Source of the DNA: Streptantibioticus silvisoli
GTDB lineage: Bacteria > Actinomycetota > Actinomycetes > Streptomycetales > Streptomycetaceae
Length of the DNA stretch: 64,000 bases
Direction of reading: 5' to 3'
NCBI RefSeq assembly: GCF_027947535.2
Contig: NZ_JAAGKO020000018.1
Location: 1-64,000 of the forward strand
Made by a program: the position numbers and the translations under genes. Shown here in pieces: positions 55,201 through 62,715 of this stretch. Every line of letters begins with the position of its first letter. Position 1 is the first letter of the stretch. Under the pieces are notes generated by a model, which was given only the letters and a program-made list of their open reading frames with translations, did no database searches and was not told the DNA's origin.

Positions 55201-55566
55201 CCGCGCATGCTGGACATGCTCCAGCGGCCGCGCAAGCTGATCACCGGCGCCGGCGGCGTGCTGCTGCTGACGCTGGTCAACGTGGCCTGCCTGGACGCCT
55301 CGGTGCGCGCCTTCGGGTTCAACTCGATGAGCTACGCGAGCGTGGCGGTGGTCTTCCTGGTGGCGAACGCGGCGGGGTCGGCGGTGCCGTCGCCCGGCGG
55401 GGTGGGCGCGATCGAGGCCGCGCTGTCCGGGGCGCTGACCATCGCGGGGATGGGCGGCGCCGAGGCGGTCTCGGCGGTGCTGCTCTTCCGGCTGGCGACG
55501 TTCTGGCTGCCGGTGCTGCCCGGCTGGCTGTGCTTCACGCACCTGACCCGCAGGGGCGAGCTGTAG
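52270..55566 (+). CDS. Flippase-like (LPG-synthase transmembrane/YbhN-type) membrane protein with kinase-like middle
   Basis: The product of about 1098 residues has three parts. Residues 1-215 are Pro/Glu-rich and probably disordered (repeated EPEPK and EPEPG). Next are about six helices with a cytosolic segment resembling aminoglycoside-kinase folds (EQEALLAYAAISAGAHAPKL; VMLVYEHIDGRSL; LVDRDGTLYVTDLRSGE). The C-terminal third has eight or so helices of the lysylphosphatidylglycerol-synthase TM/YbhN family (AQVAGNFVKLVAPAAVGGVALNTRFLQ; NAAGSAVPSPGGVGAIEAAL). A lipid or glycan transport role is likely but unproven. The start is uncertain: ATG 52270 and GTG 52249 lie upstream, whereas GTG 52918 follows GGAGGGG and would remove the disordered part. 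Confidence 0.82.
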   Translation: MAGGQDAEPPRVLPSSAGLPASGPEGTTPVLRAHGSADDERPSGAPDRPNPPPDATPPPAARPSGAPPAGTPAPATPKPDVMPSDDAVTPGESPAPGDPSAPGESSAPDDTSASGDTSGSGDTSASGRPAHGGLPPSGRPEPESASRPEPKSEPEPEPGVTQSHEPEPKPEPGPGPTPEPEAEPKPTPEPDGDSSTPHTPAPRDDDTPHPPGGDSAVAKVVRDAAAVSRPPSGAHPAVEPGIEHTEEVAGDEPLLAARVHRPADLLRFLTGVLGLVVVLAIAMFAHGTTNGVEQDIARGTQGAPDFLITFAGFTASVAVLIVPVAFAVERLIKRDGLRVADGVLAAVLAHGLSLATDLWVTDAAPGTIRDALTTTAPSGGITDPVHGYLAPVIAYMTAVGMSRRPRWRVALWCVLLLDAFAVLVGGYTTPFSIVVTLLIGWTVAYATVYAVGSPNVRPTGQTLLAGLRRVGFSPVTAQRFDDAPDTADSERGRRYLVTLTDGPPLDITVVDREQQAHGFFYRFWRRLQLRGVTERRSLQSLRQALEQEALLAYAAISAGAHAPKLIATSELGPDAVMLVYEHIDGRSLDGLEDEEITGEVMDRAWQQVRSLQSRRIAHRRLVGESLLVDRDGTLYVTDLRSGEIAAGDIVLRMDVAQLMTTFALRVGPERAVSSAVRVLGPDAVADSLPLLQPIALDRSTRATLRQLAKARSNRERSAVIEATRIRRTVDPQELSADHKVAKAQLKAEKEAEKRAMEDALEAAREEDLLSQIRQQVLQIRPQAPVQPVRLERFKARTLVSYIAGAIAAYFLLSQLTSLKWNQVIGDANWAWVVAALLLSAATYVPATMSLLGFVPEKVPFGRTVLAQVAGNFVKLVAPAAVGGVALNTRFLQRNGVRPGLAVASVGAAQLASLGGHILLLAMFGYLTGTQHAPSLSPSRTVIAGLLTAAVLVLVVTAVPPLRKFVSSRVRSLFAGVVPRMLDMLQRPRKLITGAGGVLLLTLVNVACLDASVRAFGFNSMSYASVAVVFLVANAAGSAVPSPGGVGAIEAALSGALTIAGMGGAEAVSAVLLFRLATFWLPVLPGWLCFTHLTRRGEL
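52680..52860 (+). repeat. Pro-Glu-coding repeat in the flippase-like gene
   Basis: A degenerate array of cccgagccgg-type units encodes alternating Pro, Glu and Lys in the disordered N-terminal region. High GC3 suggests it is translated, but the start codon question leaves that open. Confidence 0.6.
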
Positions 55567-55827
55567 CGGAGGACCGGACCGGTCGGCGGTGCCGTGGCCC
55601 GTGCGGGACGGCCTGTGCGGGACGGCCTGTGCGGGACGGCCTGTGCGGGACGGCCGGTGCGGGACGGCCCACGGTGGCGTGCGTACCGGCGGACGCCATG
55701 TGTACCGGTGGATGCCGCACGTACCGGCGGACCCCATGTGTACCGGCGGATGCCGCCCGTACGTATCGCCGTGCCGTATACCCCACGATCCTGGTACCCG
55801 CGGTACGGGTACCGATGTCCCCGCATG
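55567..55827. repeat. Intergenic tandem repeats after the flippase-like gene
   Basis: From about 55597 to 55668 a 14-bp unit, gtgcgggacggcct, occurs five times almost perfectly. From about 55685 to 55765 a unit of about 33 bp built on gtaccggcgga..cc repeats two to three times. No gene is seen. Confidence 0.8.
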
Positions 55828-55868
55828 CCCGAGGCCGTTCCGCGACGGGGATGCGGAACGGCCTCGGG
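55828..55868. terminator. Bidirectional terminator hairpin
   Basis: A perfect 16-bp stem (55828-55843 with 55853-55868) with a 9-nt loop lies between the convergent flippase-like and moeZ genes. Confidence 0.85.
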
Positions 55869-55941
55869 TACGGCTGCCGTACGGCCCGGACACCGGGCGT
55901 CGGTCCTACAACCGCATGGTCGGACTGATCAGACTGTCGGA

Positions 55942-57120
55942 TCAGTAGACCGGCTTGTCGGGCTCGATGGTGTTGACCCAGCCGATGACGCCGCCGCCGA
56001 CGTGGACCGCGTCGGAGAAGCCGGCGTTCTTCAGCACGGCGAGCACCTCGGCGGAACGCACCCCGGTCTTGCAGTGCAGCACGATGCGCTTGTCCTGCGG
56101 CAGGTCCTGAAGCGCGGTGCCCATCAGGAACTCGTTCTTCGGGATCAGCCTGGCGCCGGGGATCGAGACGATCTCGTACTCGTTCGGCTCGCGGACGTCG
56201 ATGATCTCGATGTTCTCGCCGGCGTCGATCCAGTCCTTGAGCTGCCGGGGGGTGATGGTGGACCCGGCGGCCGCCTCCTGGGCCTCCTCGCTGACGACGC
56301 CGCAGAACGCCTCGTAGTCGATCAGCTCGGTGACGGTCGGGTTCTTGCCGCAGACCGCGCACTCGGGGTCCTTGCGGACCTTGACCTGGCGGTACTGCAT
56401 CTCCAGGGCGTCGTAGATCATCAGCCGGCCGACCAGCGGTTCACCGATTCCGGTGAGCACCTTGATCGCCTCGGTGACCTGGATCGAGCCGATGGACGCG
56501 CACAGCACGCCCAGCACGCCGCCCTCGGCGCAGGACGGCACCATGCCGGGGGGCGGGGGCTCGGGGTAGAGGCAGCGGTAGCAGGGGCCGTGCTCGCTCC
56601 AGAAGACCGACGCCTGGCCGTCGAACCGGTAGATCGAGCCCCACACGTACGGCTTGTTCAGCAGCACGCACGCGTCGTTGACCAGGTACCGGGTGGCGAA
56701 GTTGTCGGTGCCGTCCACGATCAGGTCGTACTGGGCGAAGATCTCCAGCACGTTGTCGGCCTCGAGCCGCTCCTGGTGGAGGATGACGTTCACGTACGGG
56801 TTGATGCCCTTGACGGTGTCGCGCGCGGACTCCGCCTTGGGACGGCCGATGTCGGCCTGGCTGTGGATGATCTGGCGCTGGAGGTTGGACTCGTCGACCT
56901 CGTCGAACTCGACGATGCCGAGGGTGCCGACACCGGCGGCGGCCAGGTACATCAGGGCCGGGGAGCCGAGGCCGCCGGCCCCGACGCACAGCACCTTGGC
57001 GTTCTTCAGGCGCTTTTGTCCGTCCATCCCGACGTCCGGGATGATCAGGTGACGGGAGTACCGGCGGACCTCGTCGACGGTGAGTTCGTCGGCCGGCTCG
57101 ACCAGGGGTGGCAGCGACAC
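55942..57120 (-). CDS. moeZ: Adenylyltransferase/sulfurtransferase MoeZ
   Basis: MoeZ adenylates the C-termini of sulfur-carrier proteins such as MoaD and transfers sulfur to them through its rhodanese domain. The 392-residue protein has the E1-like ATP site VGAGGLGSPAL (about 47-57), RQIIH, DGTDNFATRYLVND, and zinc CxxC pairs (CYRCLYP, CAVCG). The C-terminal rhodanese domain carries the active-site Cys in HCKTGVRSAE. GGAG precedes the GTG at 57120. It should serve molybdopterin together with moaE and other thio-cofactor pathways. Confidence 0.94.
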   Translation of the reverse strand: MSLPPLVEPADELTVDEVRRYSRHLIIPDVGMDGQKRLKNAKVLCVGAGGLGSPALMYLAAAGVGTLGIVEFDEVDESNLQRQIIHSQADIGRPKAESARDTVKGINPYVNVILHQERLEADNVLEIFAQYDLIVDGTDNFATRYLVNDACVLLNKPYVWGSIYRFDGQASVFWSEHGPCYRCLYPEPPPPGMVPSCAEGGVLGVLCASIGSIQVTEAIKVLTGIGEPLVGRLMIYDALEMQYRQVKVRKDPECAVCGKNPTVTELIDYEAFCGVVSEEAQEAAAGSTITPRQLKDWIDAGENIEIIDVREPNEYEIVSIPGARLIPKNEFLMGTALQDLPQDKRIVLHCKTGVRSAEVLAVLKNAGFSDAVHVGGGVIGWVNTIEPDKPVY

Positions 57121-57277
57121 GGGGACTCCGTTGGTCGTCTCAGTACGGTGTGGTTCCTTCCCGTAACACTGCCACGCCCCCGGTCATTCCAAGACACCCG
57201 TTCCGCTGGGCGAGACGCCGCCGACCGGATGCCGGTCCCGCCGGGCCGGCCGGGGGCCGCAGCCGTACGGCGCGGGG

Positions 57278-58030
57278 TCACGCCAGCCAGGGGCGGTCCC
57301 GCAGGATGGACGCCAGATCGCGCCAGTACGTCGGCAGCCCCTCGAACGGATCGGTGCCGGCGATGCCGTCCCGGTCGGTGACGAAGACCGATCCGGCGCC
57401 CTGCCAGCGGGCTATCCGCAGGGCCGTCTCAAGATGCGGGCGCGGCACCCCGTGGACGAGGTGGCAGAACTTCTCCGGCGGGCAGTCGGCCGTCCACTGC
57501 GGCGTCTCCGACCAGCGGTAGTCGCTCCAGCGGCCGTTGAACGTCACCAGCTGGTCGGCGGCCTCGGCGTACCCGGGGTGCGGATGGGTGCCGTGGCCCA
57601 GCACCAGGTGCCGGTCCCCGCCCCGGCCGTCGCCGGCGCCGGACAGCTCGCCCAGGGTGCCGGTCACCCGGCGGCAGGCGGCCAGCAGTGCACGATCCGC
57701 CGGGGCCCGGTCCAGGTAGAAGCCGTCCACCCGGTACCAGTCCAGGTAGTGCTGCGCGTCGCCGATCAGCTCGCCGAGGGTCCGGGCGCCGTACGCCATG
57801 TCCAGCCGGCCCAGCACCCGCACTCCGGCCTCCCGCAACCGGCCCGCGGCGTGCGCGTACCCCGGGTCGGCCCGGGTGCCGGGGCTGCCGGAGACGTTGA
57901 GCACCACCCAGTGCAACGGCGTGCCGGGGCGGGCGAGTTCGGCCCACTCGTCCGGGGCCGTCAGCGGGTCGGCGTAGGCGGGCACCCCCAGGCCGCCGAG
58001 CGCCGCCGCCTGCCGCGCGGGCCCGCTCAC
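57278..58030 (-). CDS. Spherulin-4-like (spherulation-specific family 4) protein
   Basis: A 250-residue TIM-barrel-type protein of the spherulin-4 family, whose fungal member Sph3 (GH135) cleaves galactosaminogalactan. Family features seen: VPAYADPL at the first strand, LHWVVLNVSGSPG, VLGRLDMAYGARTLGELIGDAQHYLDWYRVDGFYLDR (as consecutive segments) and VTFNGRWSDYRW. Where active members have Asp-Glu, this one has YLDRAP, and the later Glu position reads TFN. It may therefore lack the acidic catalytic pair. No signal peptide is seen. The GTG at 58030 overlaps the epimerase stop (GTGA), so the two are coupled. Confidence 0.78.
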   Translation of the reverse strand: MSGPARQAAALGGLGVPAYADPLTAPDEWAELARPGTPLHWVVLNVSGSPGTRADPGYAHAAGRLREAGVRVLGRLDMAYGARTLGELIGDAQHYLDWYRVDGFYLDRAPADRALLAACRRVTGTLGELSGAGDGRGGDRHLVLGHGTHPHPGYAEAADQLVTFNGRWSDYRWSETPQWTADCPPEKFCHLVHGVPRPHLETALRIARWQGAGSVFVTDRDGIAGTDPFEGLPTYWRDLASILRDRPWLA

Positions 58031-58929
58031 ACCCGGCACGCCGCCTCCATCCAGATGTCGGCCAGCGACTCCTCCAGCGCGATCCGCGGCCGCCAGCCGA
58101 GCCGGTCGCGCGCGGTGCGCACGTCGGCCTGCTGCCACACCCCGCAGCCGTCCGGGTACGGCGGCACGGCGACCGGGTCCTCCAGCTCGTGCAGGCTGCC
58201 GTCGAACCCGGCCGCGCGGGCCAGGGTGGCGACGACGTCCTTGAGCCGCACCGCCCGGCCGGTGCCGATGTTGACCACGCCCTGCGCCGCCGACAGCGAC
58301 GCGGCGTGCACCGCGCGGGCCACGTCGCGCACGTCGACGAAGTCCCGCTGCGCCGTCAGCCCGCCGAGCTTCAGCTCCGGGTCGCCGTTCTGCATCACCC
58401 GGCGCAGCGCCTCCGCCAGCCGGCCCAGCGGCGAGGCGGTGGGGGTGCCGGGGCCGACCGGGGAGAAGACCCGCAGCACGATGGCGTCCAGGTCGGAGCC
58501 CAGCACGAGCTCGCCGGCCGCCAGCTTGCTGACGCCGTACGGTCCGCCGGGCCGCGGCACCGCGTCCTCACCGGTGGAGGAGCCGACCGGGCTCGGGCCG
58601 TACTCCGCCGAACAGCCGAGGTGGACCAGCCGGGCGCCGCAGCGGCTGCGGCGCAGCGCCTCGCAGACGGTGGCGACGGCCACGGTGTTGTGCCGGACCA
58701 GGTCGCGGGCGCCGCCCCGGGTGGTGCCGGCGCAGTTGACGACGACCCCGGGGTGGACGGCGTCCAGGAAGCGGGCCAGCGCTCCCGGGCTGCCGTCGGC
58801 CAGGTCGAACCGCACGTCGGCGTCGTCGCGGCGGCCCAGCGCGGTCAGCTGCACGGCCGGGTCGGCCAGCAGCCGTTCGGCGACGTGCCGGCCGAGGAAC
58901 CCGTCGGCGCCCAGCAGCAGCACTCTCAT
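58027..58929 (-). CDS. NAD(P)-dependent sugar-nucleotide epimerase-like protein
   Basis: A 300-residue extended SDR enzyme of the kind that acts on nucleotide sugars. The cofactor loop is LLLGADGFLGRHVAERLL, the active-site Ser lies in HLGCSAEYG, and the catalytic YxxxK is GPYGVSKLAAGE. INIGTGRAVRLKDV-like sequence (VVNIGTGRAVRL) is typical of UDP-sugar epimerases. It is the middle gene of the leftward cluster containing the DUF3492 glycosyltransferase. The ATG at 58929 overlaps the stop of a 19-codon ORF (ATGA). Confidence 0.85.
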   Translation of the reverse strand: MRVLLLGADGFLGRHVAERLLADPAVQLTALGRRDDADVRFDLADGSPGALARFLDAVHPGVVVNCAGTTRGGARDLVRHNTVAVATVCEALRRSRCGARLVHLGCSAEYGPSPVGSSTGEDAVPRPGGPYGVSKLAAGELVLGSDLDAIVLRVFSPVGPGTPTASPLGRLAEALRRVMQNGDPELKLGGLTAQRDFVDVRDVARAVHAASLSAAQGVVNIGTGRAVRLKDVVATLARAAGFDGSLHELEDPVAVPPYPDGCGVWQQADVRTARDRLGWRPRIALEESLADIWMEAACRV

Positions 58930-58985
58930 CGGGCGCCGCCACGGCTGGCCCGGGTGTCCGGTAGCGGTCGGGAGGGGAAGTTCAC
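58926..58985 (-). CDS. Possible 19-residue coupled leader peptide
   Basis: GTG at 58985 follows AGGAGAG at good spacing and encodes MNFPSRPLPDTRASRGGAR. The stop codon overlaps the epimerase ATG as ATGA. The epimerase itself has no ribosome-binding site of its own, so this short ORF may load ribosomes for it by coupling. Confidence 0.4.
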   Translation of the reverse strand: MNFPSRPLPDTRASRGGAR

Positions 58986-59076
58986 GTGTCTCTCCTGAGG
59001 GATATGTCTCCGGCCCGCCGGACGGCTCGGCCGGCGGGCGCGGCGGTCTCGGTGCCGGACGGCGGACCGGCCGGGG

Positions 59077-60297
59077 TCACCGGGCGGGCGCCGTCGGGGT
59101 GTGGGAAGGCGGTCCGCCGAACAGGGCGGCGGCGTACGCCGCGTCGTACGGCGGCGGGGCGGCGGGGCGGTCACCGCCGTGGGCGGCGGCCCGGCCGAGC
59201 GCCGGCAGGGCGTACAGCGCGAGCGCCAGCGCCCCGGCACCGCAGACCGCCGCCTGGACCACGCCCGGCCCGCCGACCGTGACCAGGGCACGCAGCGGTG
59301 AGGTGGCCCCGGCGCACGCCGCCGCGGCCAGCCCGGCCGCCTGCGCCGCGCACACGGTGCCCAGGCCCCAGGCGGCGGCCGGCGCGAAGCCGTGCACCGC
59401 CAGCAGCTGGGCGGTGAACAGCAGCACGCCGAGCGCGGCGGCACCGGTCAGCCCGACCAGGTCGACGCCGTCCACGCGGTGCCCCAGCAGGGCGTACGCC
59501 GCGCCGACCAGCGCCAGCAGCGCCACCGTGAACAGCCCCAGGGCCGCCACCAGCAGCGGGCGCACCCCGGCGCGGAACCCGGCGAGGCCGTGCGAGTCGG
59601 CCAGCCGGCCGCGCGCGCCGCGGGCGAACCGGCGCGCGCACCACGCGGCCGGCAGCAGCGCGAGGGCGCGGGCCAGGAACCCGGCGGCCGAGACCGGATC
59701 GAGCAGCCCGCGCGGCCGGGCCGAACCGTCGCCCAGCAGCGCCTGGAGCGCGTACGGCCCGTACAGCGCGAAGGCCAGCAGCCAGCAGGTCCACAGCGTG
59801 CTGCCCCGGGCGCCGGACGCGCGCAGCGGTCCCGAACGCGCCGCGGTCCGGGCGGCGAGCGCGACCGCCGCCAGCGCCACGCCGCCGGTGACCGGCGCGA
59901 CCCCCGCGGGCGTCAGCCGGGAGACGGCCACCCCGGCGCCGCAGACCACGCCGGGCAGCAGGTGCAGCGCGACCGCCCGCCGGCCCATCGGCTGCTCGGG
60001 GCAGACCCCGGTGCCGTCCCGCTCGGGGCAGTCCGGGGCGTGGTCGCGCGGGACGCGGGCGTACAGCTCCTCGGCGAGGGTGAAGACGTCCCGGTGCCGG
60101 AACCGGGCGGCGATCCGGTCGGTGATGCCGTGCGCCTCCAGGCCGGCCGCGATCTCCAGCGGGTCGACGGCCCGGGCGCACAGGTCGTAGTGGCGGTGTA
60201 TCAGCGCGAGCACCGGGTCCACCGGCCCACGGAGCCGCCCGGCCCCGGCACCGGCCTCGGGTGCGCCGCCGGGTCTGCCACTGCGCGTCTGGGTCAT
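59077..60297 (-). CDS. Multi-pass membrane protein of the polysaccharide-type cluster
   Basis: A 406-residue protein with a soluble N-terminus of about 100 residues (LALIHRHYDLCARAVDPLEIAAGLEAHG split; RHRDVFTLAEELYARVP; CPERDGTGVCPEQP) and then about ten hydrophobic segments. The tail is Ala/Pro-rich. I do not recognise a named family, but its position between a PelF-like glycosyltransferase and an epimerase suggests a role in glycan polymerisation or export, the slot filled by PelG in Pel loci. GGAGGA precedes the ATG at 60297. Confidence 0.75.
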   Translation of the reverse strand: MTQTRSGRPGGAPEAGAGAGRLRGPVDPVLALIHRHYDLCARAVDPLEIAAGLEAHGITDRIAARFRHRDVFTLAEELYARVPRDHAPDCPERDGTGVCPEQPMGRRAVALHLLPGVVCGAGVAVSRLTPAGVAPVTGGVALAAVALAARTAARSGPLRASGARGSTLWTCWLLAFALYGPYALQALLGDGSARPRGLLDPVSAAGFLARALALLPAAWCARRFARGARGRLADSHGLAGFRAGVRPLLVAALGLFTVALLALVGAAYALLGHRVDGVDLVGLTGAAALGVLLFTAQLLAVHGFAPAAAWGLGTVCAAQAAGLAAAACAGATSPLRALVTVGGPGVVQAAVCGAGALALALYALPALGRAAAHGGDRPAAPPPYDAAYAAALFGGPPSHTPTAPAR

Positions 60298-60400
60298 CGG
60301 GGTCCTCCTGGGTGAGTACGGGACGGGGTGCGCCGGGGGGCGGGGCGGGAGGCGGTACGCCGGGAGGCGGACGCGGTGCGCCGGGCACCGGTGCGGGCGT

Positions 60401-62341
60401 TCACCGGGCGTCCGGGCGGACTCCGCCGACCACGCCGCGGGCACCGGTGTCGCCGACCAGGCCGAACCCGCCGACCGTGCCGACTCCGCCGGGCCCGACC
60501 GGTCGGCGGTCCGCGGGGGCGGGGGCGGTCGGGGCGGGGAGGGGGCGCGCGGAGGCGGTCGGGACCGGTGCGGCGGGGAGCGCGGCCGGTGCCGGCGTTC
60601 CGGGGTCGGTCGCCGTGATCGCGGCCGTCGTCACGGTTGCCGACGCGGCCCACCCGGGGCCGGTGGGGGCCGGTGCGGTCCAGTGGCCGGGGACGTGCGC
60701 CTCGGCGGGGTGGGTGAAGGGCACGGCGGCGGGGCGGGCGGGGCGGTGGGCGACGAGGTCGAGGTACAGCGCGCGGAAGGCGGCGACGTTCCGCTCGACG
60801 GTGAACAGCTCCAGGGCGCGGGCCCGGGCGGCGGCGCCCAGCAGGGAGCGGCGCACCGGGTCGCGCAGCAGCGCACCGCACGCCTCGGCGAGCGCGTGGG
60901 GGTTGCGCGCCGGGACGACCAGGCCGGTGCCGCCGATCACCTCGCGGACCGCGCCGACGTCGGTGGAGACGGTGGGCCGGCCGCAGAACATGGCCTCGAC
61001 GAGGGTGCCGGGGAAGCCCTCGACCGCGCTGGAGAGCACCACGACGCCGCCGGCCGCGTAGGCGTCGGCCGGCGTGGGCACGTAGGGCGAGCCGACCTCC
61101 TCGAAGGCCACCGGGCTCTCGCCGGCCGTGACGGTGTCGGCGGCCTCGTCGGGGAAGAGCTGGGCGGCCAGCGCCCGGCACTGCGCGAGGTAGCCGGGGT
61201 CGGCCGGGCCGTCGGCGATGATCCGCAGGCGGGCCGCCGGGAGTGCCCCGCGTATCTCGGCGAAGGCGTGCAGCAGGGCGACGAGGTCCTTGGCGGGCCC
61301 GATCCGGCCGACCCACACCAGCGTGGTGTCGTCCGGATCGGGCGCGGCGGCCTCGGACGCCTCGCCGACGGCCGTCAGCGCGGCGGCGTTCATGCCGGGG
61401 TGGACGGTGGTGATCCGGGCGCGGTCGGCGCCGCAGTGCTCCTGCCAGCGGCGGACGTGCGCGTTGCCCGCGGTCAGGGCGTCCGCGTGCCGGTAGACCT
61501 CGCCGGCCAGCAGGCGGTGGAACGCGCCGGACAGCGCCCGTACCGCCGGCGCCGGGCGGCCGCCGTCGCCGCGCAGGTAGTGCTCGCGCAGCCGGACGGC
61601 GTACTCGGTGACCAGCAGCGGGGTGCCGCACCAGCGGGCGGCCAGCACGCCGGGCAGCGCGGCCGGGCCGCCGGACGCGGCGTGGCACAGGTCGGCCCCG
61701 CCGAGCGCGTCGGCGCCGTACCAGGGCGCGGACAGCGGGCGCAGCGCGCGTTCCAGGAACTCGGCGGCGGCCAGCAGGTCGCGGGGGCGCGGGGCGGCGA
61801 CCGGGCGGGCGGCGCCGGGGGCGCGGCAGGCGTCCTCCAGGGCGCGCATCGCGCTCTGGCCGAGCGGCGCGGCGCCGAGTCCGCCGTACTCACGGGCCAG
61901 GTCGGCCAGGGCGTACAGCCCGTCGGCGAAACGGTCCTTCACCGGGTCCCTCAGGACCGCGCCCCCCGCCCCGGAGCCGGTCGCGCTCCCCGCAGTGGTG
62001 CTCTCCGCAGCGCTCCCCCCGTCGGCGTCCGGGTGCGGCGTGCCGTTGCCGGCGTCGGCCAGTGCGCCGGCCAGCTCGCGGTAGGCGTCGCGGAACCGGC
62101 GGCGGGCGGCACGGCCCCGGGGGCCGGGGCCGGCCGGCGGGGGGCCGTCCAGCGGGAGTTCGGCGACCCGGCGCACCTGGCCGGGCAGCGGCAGCCGGTG
62201 CGGTGGCCGGCCGGCGGCGCGGGTCCGGGCGTACACGTCGAGTTCCTGGTCGGCCAGCCCGCGTACGAGGCGGTCGCACCAGACCCATCCGTCACCCGAC
62301 GGGTACGGATAGCCACCCTCAGTGAGCAGCGCGATGCGCAT
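60401..62341 (-). CDS. DUF3492-type GT4 glycosyltransferase (PelF-like)
   Basis: The 646-residue protein opens with the DUF3492 signature MRIALLTEGGYPYPSGDGWVWCD (seen in two halves) and has a GT4 Rossmann domain. TTLVWVGRIGPAKDLVALLHAF is the nucleotide-sugar side, and EGFPGTLVE is the E-x7-E motif. PelF, which polymerises the Pel polysaccharide from UDP-sugars, is the best-known relative. The first 210 residues contain low-complexity inserts, and the last 120 are Pro/Ala/Gly-rich and unlike PelF. GGGGGTG precedes the ATG at 62341. It is first in the leftward cluster. Confidence 0.87.
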   Translation of the reverse strand: MRIALLTEGGYPYPSGDGWVWCDRLVRGLADQELDVYARTRAAGRPPHRLPLPGQVRRVAELPLDGPPPAGPGPRGRAARRRFRDAYRELAGALADAGNGTPHPDADGGSAAESTTAGSATGSGAGGAVLRDPVKDRFADGLYALADLAREYGGLGAAPLGQSAMRALEDACRAPGAARPVAAPRPRDLLAAAEFLERALRPLSAPWYGADALGGADLCHAASGGPAALPGVLAARWCGTPLLVTEYAVRLREHYLRGDGGRPAPAVRALSGAFHRLLAGEVYRHADALTAGNAHVRRWQEHCGADRARITTVHPGMNAAALTAVGEASEAAAPDPDDTTLVWVGRIGPAKDLVALLHAFAEIRGALPAARLRIIADGPADPGYLAQCRALAAQLFPDEAADTVTAGESPVAFEEVGSPYVPTPADAYAAGGVVVLSSAVEGFPGTLVEAMFCGRPTVSTDVGAVREVIGGTGLVVPARNPHALAEACGALLRDPVRRSLLGAAARARALELFTVERNVAAFRALYLDLVAHRPARPAAVPFTHPAEAHVPGHWTAPAPTGPGWAASATVTTAAITATDPGTPAPAALPAAPVPTASARPLPAPTAPAPADRRPVGPGGVGTVGGFGLVGDTGARGVVGGVRPDAR

Positions 62342-62715
62342 CAAGCACCCCCTCAGAGCTGGGAGAAGACGATGCGCCGACGCTATGCCGACATGACGGT
62401 GGCGCGGCGGACGGTTGTCCGCCGCGCCATCAGAAGGGGTGAACGGCCGTAACTTTCACCGCCACCGCGCGTTGCGCGAGCCGCCGCAGCGGCCCGGACC
62501 TGCGGGAACGGTCCGCCGCCACTCGTCACCGGTGCGGCGGCGGGCCTCGGCGGCGGACGGCGGGCGCCGGCGATCCGGGAGCGGACACCGCCCCCGGCGC
62601 CGACCGGCCCGACAAGCGGCCGGCCACCCGTGAGCGGCCTCAGCGATCCGTCAACGGCCCCTCAGCGGCCTCAGAAACCCGTAGGAGCCGGCCTCGGCGC
62701 CCCGCCGGCGACCCG
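62342..62715. other. Intergenic region with hairpin upstream of the glycosyltransferase cluster
   Basis: A perfect 13-bp inverted repeat (62400-62412 with 62417-62429, loop ggtt) lies about 60-90 bp upstream of the glycosyltransferase start and could be an operator or RNA hairpin. A leftward TAGCGT near 62380 is a possible -10. A tiny plus-strand ORF of 26 codons (62372-62452, MRRRYADMTVARR...) has GGGAGAAG before its ATG but spans the hairpin. From 62455 to 62700 the sequence is GC-rich with short repeats of ctcagcggcc and shows no gene. Confidence 0.55.
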
